From contig UQNO01000007.1 in NCBI GenBank assembly GCA_900542475.1, forward strand, positions 1 through 64,000: a stretch of 64,000 nt of DNA, read 5' to 3'. The stretch's first letter is position 1, and each line of letters starts with the position of its first letter. A program made the translations under genes and the position numbers. Positions 25,215 through 34,327 of this stretch are shown one piece after another. Origin of the DNA: an uncultured Bacteroidota bacterium. Lineage in GTDB: Bacteria > Bacteroidota > Bacteroidia > Bacteroidales > F082. Under the pieces are notes generated by a model, which ran no database searches, was not told where the DNA came from, and worked only from the letters and a program-made list of their open reading frames with translations.

Positions 25215-26267
25215 TCACCTGAGTTTGATTTCTTGACCTATTTGCAGAACAGAATGCTCGTCAAGACCGTTCATCTTGAATAGCCTTTCAAGTTTCACAG
25301 CATAAAGACGTGACACCTGCGACAACGTCTCGCCTTGTTTAATCACATGCACTTTATAACCTGCCGCGGCTTTATGGCGTTTCGGACCGATATATAGTGC
25401 TTCGTTATCCGAAAACGCAGTCTTGTTTCCAAGATTATTGTATTTTACCAGTTGTCTCTTGCTGATTTTCAACTCTTTAGCAAGATTCGTGAGATTGTCG
25501 CCCTCTTTTGTCAAAACAAATTTCACACCGAAATTTTCTCTGATATAATGACGGCCGCCGGTCATCTCGACTACCGGACATTCCATCAGCACCGGAACAG
25601 GACCTTTGTTGACGATAGCCTTGTTCTTCTTGACTTTCTTGGGTTTAGCCACCTTGGCGGACTTGGTTTCTTGGGCAGGCTCTTCTTTTGTTGCCGGCTT
25701 CACCTCCTCGGATTTCTTATGAGGCTTGAACTTCTTTTTGACTACCATCTGGTCATATTGCTGGAGGTCATAGTCCTCTATCAACTTTATCAAGGCGGAA
25801 GCATACACCGGCGATGTCGCATAACCCGCCTTTTTCAAACCTTTCGCCCAACCTTTGTAATCAGTGATTTCCAAATCGAAAAGCGATGCGTAACGCGAAC
25901 TGTTTTTCAAAAATTTCGAATGGTCGTTATACGACTCCTCGGCGTTTTTATACACCCTGAAACACTCTTGGGGCGCATCGTCGTCATGACGCATCGTCTT
26001 GCCTTTCCAATCAGAATGGCATTTTATTCCGAAATGGTTGTTGCCTTTTGATGCCAACTTGCTTTTTCCGTTTCCGGATTCAAGAATCCCCTGCGCCAGA
26101 GTTATCGAGGCAGGAATCTTGTATTTCACCATTTCCGTCATGGCGATATCCTTGTATTTGTCAATATAATCAAGCGTTTCCTTCTTTCTCTGAACATTTT
26201 GAGAGTAAGAAAGAAAACCGCTGACAAAAAGCATCAACAAAAAAATATATCTTAATTTGCACGCCAT
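25215..26267 (-). CDS. Secreted glucosaminidase with LysM repeats
   Basis: 350 residues. A signal peptide (1-23) is followed by a glucosaminidase (GH73-type) domain (about 35-175) with the catalytic Glu in TLAQGILESGNGKSKLA, FGIKCH, and a C-terminal-half YATSPVYASALIKLIE. A Lys/Pro/Glu-rich linker (about 180-225) leads to two LysM-like modules (about 240-295 and 303-350), the second clear with HVIKQGETLSQVSRLY. It hydrolyses peptidoglycan glycan strands, with LysM holding it to the wall. It resembles Bacteroidales hemagglutinin-annotated proteins. Monocistronic. Confidence 0.93.
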   Translation of the reverse strand: MACKLRYIFLLMLFVSGFLSYSQNVQRKKETLDYIDKYKDIAMTEMVKYKIPASITLAQGILESGNGKSKLASKGNNHFGIKCHSDWKGKTMRHDDDAPQECFRVYKNAEESYNDHSKFLKNSSRYASLFDLEITDYKGWAKGLKKAGYATSPVYASALIKLIEDYDLQQYDQMVVKKKFKPHKKSEEVKPATKEEPAQETKSAKVAKPKKVKKNKAIVNKGPVPVLMECPVVEMTGGRHYIRENFGVKFVLTKEGDNLTNLAKELKISKRQLVKYNNLGNKTAFSDNEALYIGPKRHKAAAGYKVHVIKQGETLSQVSRLYAVKLERLFKMNGLDEHSVLQIGQEIKLR

Positions 26268-26365
26268 CAGGTAAATAAAAACGTGTAAAATTACAAATTT
26301 TATATATTCGTGGCCGGAAATTTTTAATATTTTGCCTTAATTTATTTTTAGTAAATTAATTTTTG

Positions 26366-26373
26366 TATTTTTG
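26366..26373 (+). promoter_or_regulatory. Promoter -7 box of rsmG
   Basis: TATTTTTG fits TAnnTTTG. It lies just before the dispersed repeat at 26386, so the repeat would make up most of a leader of about 145 nt. Confidence 0.55.
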
Positions 26374-26385
26374 CATACTCCAAAC

Positions 26386-26506
26386 GTCATTTCGACTGGG
26401 GCGAAGCGGAATGGAGAAATCTACGACGGACAAGTGTCCATGGACACCCGGTTGCAGGAGATTTCTCGACAAGCTCGAAATGACGGAGTTACAAGCTCGA
26501 AATGAC
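26386..26506. repeat. Dispersed palindromic repeat in the rsmG leader
   Basis: Left end GTCATTTCGA (26386-26395), then CTGGGGCGAAGCGGAATGGAG, a GTGTCC ATGGACAC palindrome and the right end TCGAAATGAC twice (26475-26484 and 26497-26506). In the transcript the two ends can pair. It lies between promoter and start codon of rsmG. Confidence 0.8.
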
Positions 26507-26525
26507 GAATTTAATGTTATTAAAA

Positions 26526-27152
26526 ATGAGTGTTACTATCATAAAAAAATATTTTCCGGCTCTGAACGAGGCGCAGATGGTTCAGTATAAACGACTTGCA
26601 CCACTTTATGAAGACTGGAACAGCAAGATCAACCTCATCTCAAGAAAGGACATGGACAATTTTTATGAGCACCATGTCTTACATTCTTTGGCGATAGCGA
26701 AATATTTCGAGCTTCTTCCGGGCATGAAAGTCCTTGACATCGGCACGGGCGGAGGTTTTCCCGGCATTCCCCTGGCTATTATGTTTCCACAAACGAACTT
26801 TCTTCTTGTTGACAGTATCGGAAAGAAGATAAAAGTAGTTCAAGACGTGATTGCACAGCTTGGTTTACATAATGTCACAGCCATTCAGGAACGCGCCGAG
26901 AACATCAAAGGGAAATTCGACGTCATCGCGAGTCGCGCCGTAACCCAACTCCCCGACTTTGTGAAATGGTGCAACAACAAGTTACGTATCACCAACGACA
27001 TCGAAGCCGGCGGCATCATGTATTTAAAAGGTGGCGACATCGAAGAAGAGCTCCGAAACGTGCCAAAGAACTGGAAGCGCAAAAGCGTCTCGATAACGAA
27101 ATGGTATGAAGAACCGTATTTTGTCGAAAAATACGTCATTCATTTGTTTTAG
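26526..27152 (+). CDS. rsmG: 16S rRNA (guanine-N7) methyltransferase RsmG
   Basis: 208 residues, the usual family length. It methylates G527 (E. coli numbering) of 16S rRNA with SAM. The SAM motif DIGTGGGFPGIPLAIMFP and the preceding NFYEHHVLHSLA match GidB/RsmG, and VIASRAVTQLPDFVKWC is the later family block. Two in-frame ATGs upstream (26502, 26514) lie at the edge of the dispersed repeat and add residues not found in the family, so MSVTIIKKYF is taken as the start. Cytoplasmic, alone, with a repeat-containing leader. Confidence 0.95.
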   Translation: MSVTIIKKYFPALNEAQMVQYKRLAPLYEDWNSKINLISRKDMDNFYEHHVLHSLAIAKYFELLPGMKVLDIGTGGGFPGIPLAIMFPQTNFLLVDSIGKKIKVVQDVIAQLGLHNVTAIQERAENIKGKFDVIASRAVTQLPDFVKWCNNKLRITNDIEAGGIMYLKGGDIEEELRNVPKNWKRKSVSITKWYEEPYFVEKYVIHLF

Positions 27153-27185
27153 TTTTGCGGTTTAATTTATCTAAAGTTTATAAAA

Positions 27186-29990
27186 ATGAAAAAATTATTT
27201 TTATCAGTTTTGTTCATCGCCACAATGGCAGTGACAAGTTTCTCTCAAATGGCGGTGCCTTGTCCGAAAGACCCGAATGTAAGGGTTGGCAAACTCGACA
27301 ACGGCCTGACTTATTACATCCGTCACAACGAGAAACCGGCTCAACGCGCAGATTTCTACATTGCACAGAAAGTCGGTTCTATTCTTGAGGAAGAAAGCCA
27401 GCGCGGTCTTGCCCATTTTTTAGAGCACATGGCATTCAACGGGACGACAAACCTTCCGGGATTGACTCTCCGCGAATATCTACAGAGCCGTGGCATTAAA
27501 TTCGGCGAGAATCTCAACGCAGGCACAGGTATCGACCAGACAGTATATATGGTGACCAACGTCCCTACAACCATTCCGGGTCTCATCGACACATGCTTGC
27601 TTATCCTTCACGACTGGTCGAGCTTCATCGCTCTTGAAGAAGAGGAAATAGACAACGAAAGAGGCGTTATCCTTGAGGAACTCCGCACACGCGAAGATGC
27701 CTCCGAGCGCATCATGAAGAAACTCCTCCCTATAATGTATCCTAACAGCCCCTACGCCAACCGTCTGCCTGGCGGTCTTTCGGAAGTAGTGGCGAACTTC
27801 GAGTATCAGACACTACGCGACTATTACCACAAATGGTATCGCCCGGACCTTCAAGGTCTTATCATCGTCGGCGACATCGATGTCGATGCTATCGAGGCTC
27901 GCATCAAAGAAATGTTCGCCGACATCGAGACTCCGGTCAACCCGGCCCCAAGACCACAATTCATGATCGACGACAACGTGGAACCTATCGTGGCTGTCGC
28001 CTCCGACCCAGAAGCCACAAACTACTCCGTCAATATGTATTACAAGACAGAGGCGACACCAGACTCACTGAAAACAAGTATCCAATATTGGACAAACCAA
28101 TACATCTTGTCGATGATTACCACGATGGAAATCAACCGTTTGCAAGAAATAACACAGAAAGCCAACCCGCCGTTCGTATATGGATACAGTTATTACTCAA
28201 GTTATTTTGTCGCCCCGACAAAAGACGCGTGGTGCTGTGTGGCAATGGCAAAGGACGCAGATGGCATCGACGAGGCCCTCGCAGCCCTCGTAACAGAGAA
28301 CAAACGTATGGCGGAATACGGCTTTACGGAATCAGAATATGAACGAGCCAAGGCCGATTTTATGAAACATATTGAAAATCAATATAATGAAAGAAACAAC
28401 ACGGAGAACAAAGTTTATGTCAACGAATGCTTAAACAACTTCCTCAGCAACGAGCCAATGATAGGTATAGAGCAAGAATACTTCATGTACCAACAGATTA
28501 TTCCGCTCGTTCCGCTCGAAGTCGTCAACATGTATGCGCAGCAGCTCGTCCATGACGACAACCTCGTCATCACTGTGACAGCACCTGAAAAAGAAGGCGA
28601 GACACTCCCGACAGTCGAAGAAATTCTTGGCTTCTACACCATTGCGAACACAGTTGAGGTTGAGCCTTACGAGGAAGAGACATTCGACGGCCCCATAGTG
28701 GAAAATATACCAAAGCCAGGCAAAATCAAGAAAGAATCTGAAATGCCCGAATTTGACGCCAAAGTGCTGACTCTCGGCAACGGCATGAGAGTTGTTTACA
28801 AAAAAACCAGTTTCAAGGAAGACGAGATCCGATTCAGCGCCACAAGCGACGGCGGCATCTCCGCCCTCAAACAAGAAGACTTCTTCACCTTGCAGGAACT
28901 TAACGACCTGATCAAGCTCGGCGGCGTGGGCAACTTCAGCAATACCGACCTCCCGAAAGTGCTCGCAGGCAAAAAACTCAACGTCACACCATACATTGAA
29001 ACATATTCCGAAGGTTTCACCGGCAGCTGCTCGCCACAAGACCTCGAAACAATGATGCAGATTATTTACCTGTACTTCACATCACCTCGTGCCGATGAAG
29101 AAGCATTCCAATCATACGCCCAACGCACCAAGGCAGTGCTTGAGAACGCCGAAAACAACCCTATGATAGCTTTCTCCGATTCTCTTACAAAAGTGATGTA
29201 TGACAACCATCCGCTCCGCATGAGAATGAAAGCCGAAGATGTTGACAATCTCGACTATGCAAAGGCCTTGGAACTTTATAAAGACCGTTTCAAAGACCCG
29301 AACGACTTCTCTTTCTATTTTGTTGGAAATATTGACGAGGAAACTTTTAAGCCATTGGTAGAACAATATCTTGCTTCTTTGAAGAAACATAAACGTAAAG
29401 ACAATTGGAAAGACATCAACCTTGGCATTCCTGAAAAAGACTACATCTGCCACTACGAGAAAGCCATGCAGAATCCTAAAGCGACAATCTATATGATTAT
29501 GAACGGCATGATGGACTATAACTATCGCAACCAATTGTACATGAAAGCCTTAAGCGATATAATGGACATTTACTACACTCGCACCATTCGCGAGGAAGAA
29601 GGCGGGACATACGGTGTCGGTGTCATGGGCCAAGTATCGGAAAAACCCAAGAACTCATTCATTTTCCTCGTCGCTTTCGACACAAACAAAGAGATGCACG
29701 AAAAACTAATCAACAAAGTTTACGACGGCCTCAACGACGTGGCCCAGAACGGTCCTGCCCAGGAAGATTTGACGAAAGTCGTTGAGAATCTCTACAAGAA
29801 ACGCGCCGAACAGCTCGAAGAGAACAGCTTCTGGATTAAAGCCATCGACACCTTCGATGAGGACAAGGTCAACATCGTGGCTGAATACGATGAAATCGTG
29901 AGGAGCATCACTCCACAGACCATCGCCGACTTCGCCAAAGAGGTACTGAAAGGTTATAAGAAAGAGATTGTACAACTTCCAACAGAATAA
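27186..29990 (+). CDS. Secreted M16 family zinc peptidase (double-domain)
   Basis: 934 residues. A signal peptide (1-20, ending SFSQ) sends it to the periplasm or outer membrane. The N-terminal M16 domain has the inverted zinc motif H77-F-L-E80-H81 and the distal ERGVILEELRTRED Glu. Inactive-type M16 domains follow: about 250-450, then a second half (about 525-930) with a Thr/Tyr-rich EGGTYGVGV block. This is the pitrilysin-like layout seen in many Bacteroidota, presumed to degrade oligopeptides. A TAGTTTTG -7-like box (27150-27157) overlaps the rsmG stop and could drive it. A dispersed repeat follows 13 bp after the stop. Confidence 0.95.
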   Translation: MKKLFLSVLFIATMAVTSFSQMAVPCPKDPNVRVGKLDNGLTYYIRHNEKPAQRADFYIAQKVGSILEEESQRGLAHFLEHMAFNGTTNLPGLTLREYLQSRGIKFGENLNAGTGIDQTVYMVTNVPTTIPGLIDTCLLILHDWSSFIALEEEEIDNERGVILEELRTREDASERIMKKLLPIMYPNSPYANRLPGGLSEVVANFEYQTLRDYYHKWYRPDLQGLIIVGDIDVDAIEARIKEMFADIETPVNPAPRPQFMIDDNVEPIVAVASDPEATNYSVNMYYKTEATPDSLKTSIQYWTNQYILSMITTMEINRLQEITQKANPPFVYGYSYYSSYFVAPTKDAWCCVAMAKDADGIDEALAALVTENKRMAEYGFTESEYERAKADFMKHIENQYNERNNTENKVYVNECLNNFLSNEPMIGIEQEYFMYQQIIPLVPLEVVNMYAQQLVHDDNLVITVTAPEKEGETLPTVEEILGFYTIANTVEVEPYEEETFDGPIVENIPKPGKIKKESEMPEFDAKVLTLGNGMRVVYKKTSFKEDEIRFSATSDGGISALKQEDFFTLQELNDLIKLGGVGNFSNTDLPKVLAGKKLNVTPYIETYSEGFTGSCSPQDLETMMQIIYLYFTSPRADEEAFQSYAQRTKAVLENAENNPMIAFSDSLTKVMYDNHPLRMRMKAEDVDNLDYAKALELYKDRFKDPNDFSFYFVGNIDEETFKPLVEQYLASLKKHKRKDNWKDINLGIPEKDYICHYEKAMQNPKATIYMIMNGMMDYNYRNQLYMKALSDIMDIYYTRTIREEEGGTYGVGVMGQVSEKPKNSFIFLVAFDTNKEMHEKLINKVYDGLNDVAQNGPAQEDLTKVVENLYKKRAEQLEENSFWIKAIDTFDEDKVNIVAEYDEIVRSITPQTIADFAKEVLKGYKKEIVQLPTE

Positions 29991-30003
29991 TACACCTCTC
30001 TCC

Positions 30004-30093
30004 GTCATTTCGACCGGGGTGCAGTGGAGTGGAGAAATCCACGGTGTTCTGACAGCGTATATTTCTCGACTCCCGGTAGTCGCTCGAAATGAC
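30004..30093. repeat. Short copy of the dispersed palindromic repeat
   Basis: A 90-bp version: left end GTCATTTCGA, then CCGGGGTGCAGTGGAGTGGAG, and right end TAGTCGCTCGAAATGAC. It lacks the central TTCACC/GGTGAA hairpin of the longer copies. It lies between the M16 peptidase and the MFS transporter. Confidence 0.8.
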
Positions 30094-30129
30094 GATTGGA
30101 TTGTGAATAAATTTTTAAATAAATAAAGT

Positions 30130-31752
30130 ATGACAGAAAAACTTCAAACACTTCGCGACAATGCGGCCATGAGATGGACTGCGTTGTTGCTGTTGGCGCT
30201 TGCAATGTTCTGCGCCTACATCTTCATGGACATTTTGTCTCCTATCAAAGACTTGATGCAAACGGAACGCGGTTGGGACAGCCTCGCATTCGGCACCATG
30301 CAGGGTTCCGAGACATTCCTCAACGTCTTCGTGTTCTTCCTCATCTTTGCAGGCATCATTCTCGACAAGATGGGAGTTCGTTTCACCGCAGTGCTCTCGG
30401 GCGCGGTTATGCTCGTCGGCGGACTTGTCAAATATTACGCCATAAGCGAGTCGTTCTTCGGCAGCGGTCTTGAGAGATGGTTCACCGAGAACCTCAACTA
30501 CATTCCTCTCTTCGAGGAACTGGGCGTTTCCCCATTCTACAGAGGTATGCCGGCTTCAGCAAAGATGGCGGGCATCGGCTTTATGATTTTCGGTTGCGGT
30601 GCCGAGATGGCAGGCATCACCGTGTCTCGCGGTATAGTGAAATGGTTCAAAGGGCGTGAGACAGCGTTGGCAATGGGCTCGGAGATGGCATTGGCACGTC
30701 TCGGTGTCGCCACATGTATGATTTTCTCGCCTTACTTCGCAAAACTTGGCGGCGAAATCAATGTAAGCCGTTCAGTGGCATTCGGAGTGGTGCTTCTCTG
30801 CATCGCTCTCATGATGTTCGTCGTTTATTTCTTCATGGATAAGAAACTCGACTCCCAGACCGGCGAGGCCGAAGAGAAAGACGACCCGTTCAAAGTGTCG
30901 GATATCGGCAAGATTTTGTCAAGTCTTGGATTCTGGCTTGTCGCATTGCTCTGCGTGCTTTACTATTCAGCAATCTTCCCTTTCCAGAAATATGCTGTCA
31001 ACATGCTTCAGTGCAACCTCACGCTCATCGAAGCCGACCCGACAACATTCTGGGGCGGCAGCTCCGTGACCATTGTCCAATATGTCGTCATGCTGCTCGT
31101 CGCTATATGCTCGTTCGCAAGCAACTTCATCAAGACAAACAAGCCTCTCAAATATGGTTTGATGGGACTCGCCGCCGTGGCTCTCGTAGTTTACTGCTAC
31201 ATGGGCTATATGCGTGGCACAGCCGAGACAATCTTCGCGGTGTTCCCGCTCCTCGCAGTGGCTATCACCCCTATCCTCGGCAACTACGTCGACCATAAAG
31301 GCAAAGCCGCTTCAATGCTTATGATTGGCTCTATACTGTTGGTAATTTGCCACCTGACATTCGCATTCGTTCTGCCAATGTTCCAGGGCAATGCCGCCGG
31401 AGGCACCGTCGTGGCTTACGTCACCATCCTCGTGCTCGGAGCATCATTCTCACTGGTGCCGGCAGCCTTGTGGCCAAGCGTTCCAAAACTCGTCGACGAG
31501 AAAATCATCGGCTCGGCCTACGCTCTTATATTCTGGATTCAAAACATAGGACTGTGGCTGTTCCCATTACTCATCGGCAAGGTTCTTGAAAGCACCAACC
31601 CCGCAGGCACAAATCCTGATGAACTCAACTACACATGGGCTCTCATCATGCTCGCATGCCTCGGCATCGCCGCATTGCTCATCGGTCTCTATCTCAAGGT
31701 CGTTGACAAAAAGAAACACCTTGGTTTGGAAGAACCGAATATTACTGAATAG
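30130..31752 (+). CDS. Major facilitator superfamily transporter
   Basis: 540 residues with about twelve hydrophobic segments. The first (about 17-33) is followed by a loop and a second helix, with the MFS A-loop-like segment GIILDKMGVRFTA at about 75-88. The middle loop (about 235-260, charged) separates the two six-helix halves, and the second half carries NYVDHKGKAASMLMIGS, the equivalent of the same motif. It is an inner-membrane secondary carrier. The substrate cannot be predicted. An array of inverted 7-bp repeats begins directly at its stop codon. Confidence 0.9.
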   Translation: MTEKLQTLRDNAAMRWTALLLLALAMFCAYIFMDILSPIKDLMQTERGWDSLAFGTMQGSETFLNVFVFFLIFAGIILDKMGVRFTAVLSGAVMLVGGLVKYYAISESFFGSGLERWFTENLNYIPLFEELGVSPFYRGMPASAKMAGIGFMIFGCGAEMAGITVSRGIVKWFKGRETALAMGSEMALARLGVATCMIFSPYFAKLGGEINVSRSVAFGVVLLCIALMMFVVYFFMDKKLDSQTGEAEEKDDPFKVSDIGKILSSLGFWLVALLCVLYYSAIFPFQKYAVNMLQCNLTLIEADPTTFWGGSSVTIVQYVVMLLVAICSFASNFIKTNKPLKYGLMGLAAVALVVYCYMGYMRGTAETIFAVFPLLAVAITPILGNYVDHKGKAASMLMIGSILLVICHLTFAFVLPMFQGNAAGGTVVAYVTILVLGASFSLVPAALWPSVPKLVDEKIIGSAYALIFWIQNIGLWLFPLLIGKVLESTNPAGTNPDELNYTWALIMLACLGIAALLIGLYLKVVDKKKHLGLEEPNITE

Positions 31753-31982
31753 TTATTAGCCGTTAGCCGTTAGTTATTATTTGGGAGCCGTTAGTTATTA
31801 TTTGGGAGCCGTTAGTTATTATTTGGGAGCCGTTAGCCATTAGTCGTTAGTTATTAGTTATTATTTGGTAGCCATTAAATTGGGAGTAAATACTGAATCC
31901 AACGACTAACGACTAACGGCTAATGGCTAACGGCTAACGACTAACGACTAATGGCTAACGACTAACGACTAACGACTAACGA
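31753..31982. repeat. Inverted arrays of 7-bp repeats
   Basis: The left arm (31753-31865) is built of TTAGCCG, TTAGTCG and TTAGTTA units, including three 21-bp repeats of GCCGTTAGTTATTATTTGGGA. The right arm (31903-31982) has about eleven tandem units CGACTAA, CGGCTAA and TGGCTAA, the exact reverse complements. The two arms can form a very long hairpin. No gene is present in 31753-32067 beyond the array and the next promoter. Confidence 0.9.
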
Positions 31983-32012
31983 CATCTTCAACTGCTATTT
32001 TTAATTTTTCGC

Positions 32013-32042
32013 TTGACTTTTTCATTTTTTTATTTAATTTTG
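32013..32042 (+). promoter_or_regulatory. Promoter of the first T9SS cargo gene
   Basis: TTGAC (32013-32017) and TAATTTTG (32035-32042) are spaced as the Bacteroidota -33 and -7 elements. The ATG follows 25 bp later. Confidence 0.65.
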
Positions 32043-32067
32043 CGGTGTTAACAAAATTATATTCATT

Positions 32068-33954
32068 ATGAAAAAGCCTTATATCCTTATGTTTATTGTC
32101 TTGACAGTTATTGTTTCTGTCAATGCTCAATGGGTTGACGACCCTGCCAACAACACTCTTCTTGCCAATGTCACTAATGACGCTGGCGAGATTTACACCT
32201 CCACGGATCCAGTCTCCGGATACACTTACATTCAATGGACTAATTTTGCTTCAAATGGCTGGTCACCAACATTGCAATGCCTTGATTTCAATGGTGTACC
32301 ACAATGGGGGCTTGACGGCATTCATCCGAGCCATCATAATTGCTCCAGCTGGTCGCAGGGCATATCAATGGTTGCGACGACCGACAACGCCGCCGTAACA
32401 TGTTTCGCAAACTCAATAAATGACGGCACACAACAGCAATGTATTGCAATTAAAATCAAGGCTGACGGCACCTATGCATGGGGCGAAGAAGGCATTGATG
32501 TTTTCAACCGCAATGATTGCACACGCACTGAATTATTGGCGGGCGACGACGGCGGTGTATGGGCGTTGTCAACAAATACCACCCAAACTTGGCTCCGATA
32601 CATCGATACTGACGGCACTTTGCATCCGGAAATAACTATTTCCGATCCTTCAGCCAACTGCACCTTCGCACTTATGGTTCCAGCAGAAAACGGCGTATTC
32701 GTGGTATATGAAAAAATGGTGTGGCAATACTCATATTATTATGAGAAAGAACTCTTCGTTGCCGGCTACACCAAAGACGGCTCACAGTTTTCCGCGCCTA
32801 CACGTCTCATGGCACCCCATGTCATCGCAGGCAGCTACATTCACTATGTGATACCTGACGGGATAGGCGGCGGCTACGTTTATATGTGGTATTTAGACGT
32901 CAACGACAACTTCAATGTATTCGTATTCCACTTCAATGCAAATGGTGCATCTACCATCGTTGGTGAAGAAGGCGTGGCTGTCCATTCATTAGACAACACA
33001 TACATGTACACCGGTGCTTATGCCACGGTTGATCCTATAAGCCACGATCTTATCATCGCATATAATCAAACTGACAGTTATTCTCAATCATTGTGCAGAA
33101 TCTGGGTCAACCGCATCACATCGTCAGGCTATAAAGTATGGGACGATGGATATATGGTTCTCAACAACGGCACGACACCATGCGGCGACATCCGTGTCGA
33201 TGCCTTCGAGTACGGTGGCGGTTTCTCAATAATTTATCACAAAAGCATCGCCTCCAACAGCATGCAATCCACAATCGAGGCACATGGCTTCGACATGAAC
33301 CATAACGAACTTTGGAGTACACAGCTGTGTTCAACCACATATTCAAAAACAAGCGACCAAAACACTCCGGGGTTTTACATGGGACAAAATATTTCCGTGT
33401 GGGTTAACTCACAAGACGGTGGCTTATATGGTCAAAACATCGGTCAAAACGGCGAGATGGGCGAAATCACACCTCCAACACCTCCAACACCATGTCACGC
33501 ACCTGCAAACTTTGATGGAGAAGTACACTACGACCCAATTCTTAATTTGAGCAGTGTATTATTCTCGTGGACAGCACCTGAAACGCAACCTCTTCACTAC
33601 AATCTCTATTATGATGAATTAAAAGAAATAATCCATATTGACGGCAATGTCACCTCATATCATCATGAGCTTGCTTCTGGCGATTATATGTTTAAACTTT
33701 CCGCCGTTTATGAAGACTGCGAGTCCGACTACGCCCTTACTCCTGACGGATATGACTTTCTCATCATTGAGATACCTGACCACACATCTGTGCAGGAAGT
33801 CGAACACGAGAAAATCATCTATGTCGTTGAAGTTTACAATATCAACGGCCAGACCGTCAAAATCAACGATATAACAGATTTAGATCAAGGAATCCATATC
33901 ATTAAAGGTGTCACGGAAAGCGGCAAAACAGTGGTAAGAAAAATCGTCAAATAG
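32068..33954 (+). CDS. Secreted protein with type IX sorting domain
   Basis: 628 residues. A signal peptide (1-21, ending VNAQ) is followed by a long beta-rich region with Trp/Gly and Asn-Asp patterns like a beta-propeller (about 22-465). A fibronectin type III-like domain (about 475-570; PANFDGEVHY, then VLFSWTAPETQPLHYNLYYD) comes next. The C-terminal sorting domain (about 580-628; VYNINGQTVK then GIHIIKGVTESGKTVVRKIVK-like ending) is the Por/T9SS signal for export across the outer membrane. No catalytic motif was seen. It has its own promoter and a strong terminator. Confidence 0.85.
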   Translation: MKKPYILMFIVLTVIVSVNAQWVDDPANNTLLANVTNDAGEIYTSTDPVSGYTYIQWTNFASNGWSPTLQCLDFNGVPQWGLDGIHPSHHNCSSWSQGISMVATTDNAAVTCFANSINDGTQQQCIAIKIKADGTYAWGEEGIDVFNRNDCTRTELLAGDDGGVWALSTNTTQTWLRYIDTDGTLHPEITISDPSANCTFALMVPAENGVFVVYEKMVWQYSYYYEKELFVAGYTKDGSQFSAPTRLMAPHVIAGSYIHYVIPDGIGGGYVYMWYLDVNDNFNVFVFHFNANGASTIVGEEGVAVHSLDNTYMYTGAYATVDPISHDLIIAYNQTDSYSQSLCRIWVNRITSSGYKVWDDGYMVLNNGTTPCGDIRVDAFEYGGGFSIIYHKSIASNSMQSTIEAHGFDMNHNELWSTQLCSTTYSKTSDQNTPGFYMGQNISVWVNSQDGGLYGQNIGQNGEMGEITPPTPPTPCHAPANFDGEVHYDPILNLSSVLFSWTAPETQPLHYNLYYDELKEIIHIDGNVTSYHHELASGDYMFKLSAVYEDCESDYALTPDGYDFLIIEIPDHTSVQEVEHEKIIYVVEVYNINGQTVKINDITDLDQGIHIIKGVTESGKTVVRKIVK

Positions 33955-34000
33955 TCCGTTTCTTACCGTTCATATTCTCATCTATCATGCTATAAAAAAG

Positions 34001-34028
34001 AAAATCCCATCATGGACGATGGGATTTT
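34001..34028 (+). terminator. Rho-independent-type terminator
   Basis: AAAATCCCATC pairs perfectly with GATGGGATTTT around a six-base loop, 46 bp after the T9SS gene. The A/U ends suit termination in both directions, so it also shields the minus-strand tRNA-Val gene. Confidence 0.8.
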
Positions 34029-34033
34029 CCTTG

Positions 34034-34108
34034 TGGAAACTGCTGGGGTCGAACCAGCGACCTCCTGCTTGTAAGGCAGGCGCTCTGAACCAACTGAGCT
34101 AAGCTTCC
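34034..34108 (-). tRNA. tRNA-Val (UAC)
   Basis: A 75-nt cloverleaf: acceptor GGAAGCT/AGTTTCC, D-arm GCTC AGTTGG..., anticodon stem CCTGC/GCAGG around loop CTTACAA (anticodon TAC), and T-arm GCTGG TTCGAAC CCAGC. The 3' CCA is not encoded. Confidence 0.95.
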
Positions 34109-34180
34109 ATTCCGCCTTTTTGCGAGTGCAAAAGTATAAAAACTTTCAATACACCCGACATTTTTTTTCATTTTTTTACG

Positions 34181-34253
34181 AGCGGATTACGGGGTTCGAA
34201 CCCGCGACCTGAAGCTTGGGAAGCTTCCGCTCTGCCAACTGAGCTAAATCCGC
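34181..34253 (-). tRNA. tRNA-Gly (CCC)
   Basis: A 73-nt cloverleaf: acceptor GCGGATT/AATCCGC, anticodon stem GAAGC/GCTTC around loop TTCCCAA (anticodon CCC), and T-arm GCGGG TTCGAAC CCCGT. It lies upstream of tRNA-Val on the same strand, 72 bp apart. Confidence 0.95.
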
Positions 34254-34300
34254 ATGTTTTTTTTTAAAATAACAGACTGCAAAAATACAAAAATAATTAT

Positions 34301-34308
34301 TATCTTTG
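34301..34308 (+). promoter_or_regulatory. Promoter -7 box of the LOG-family gene
   Basis: TATCTTTG fits TAnnTTTG, 19 bp upstream of the ATG. Confidence 0.6.
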
Positions 34309-34327
34309 CAAAATAAATTTTGATTTT

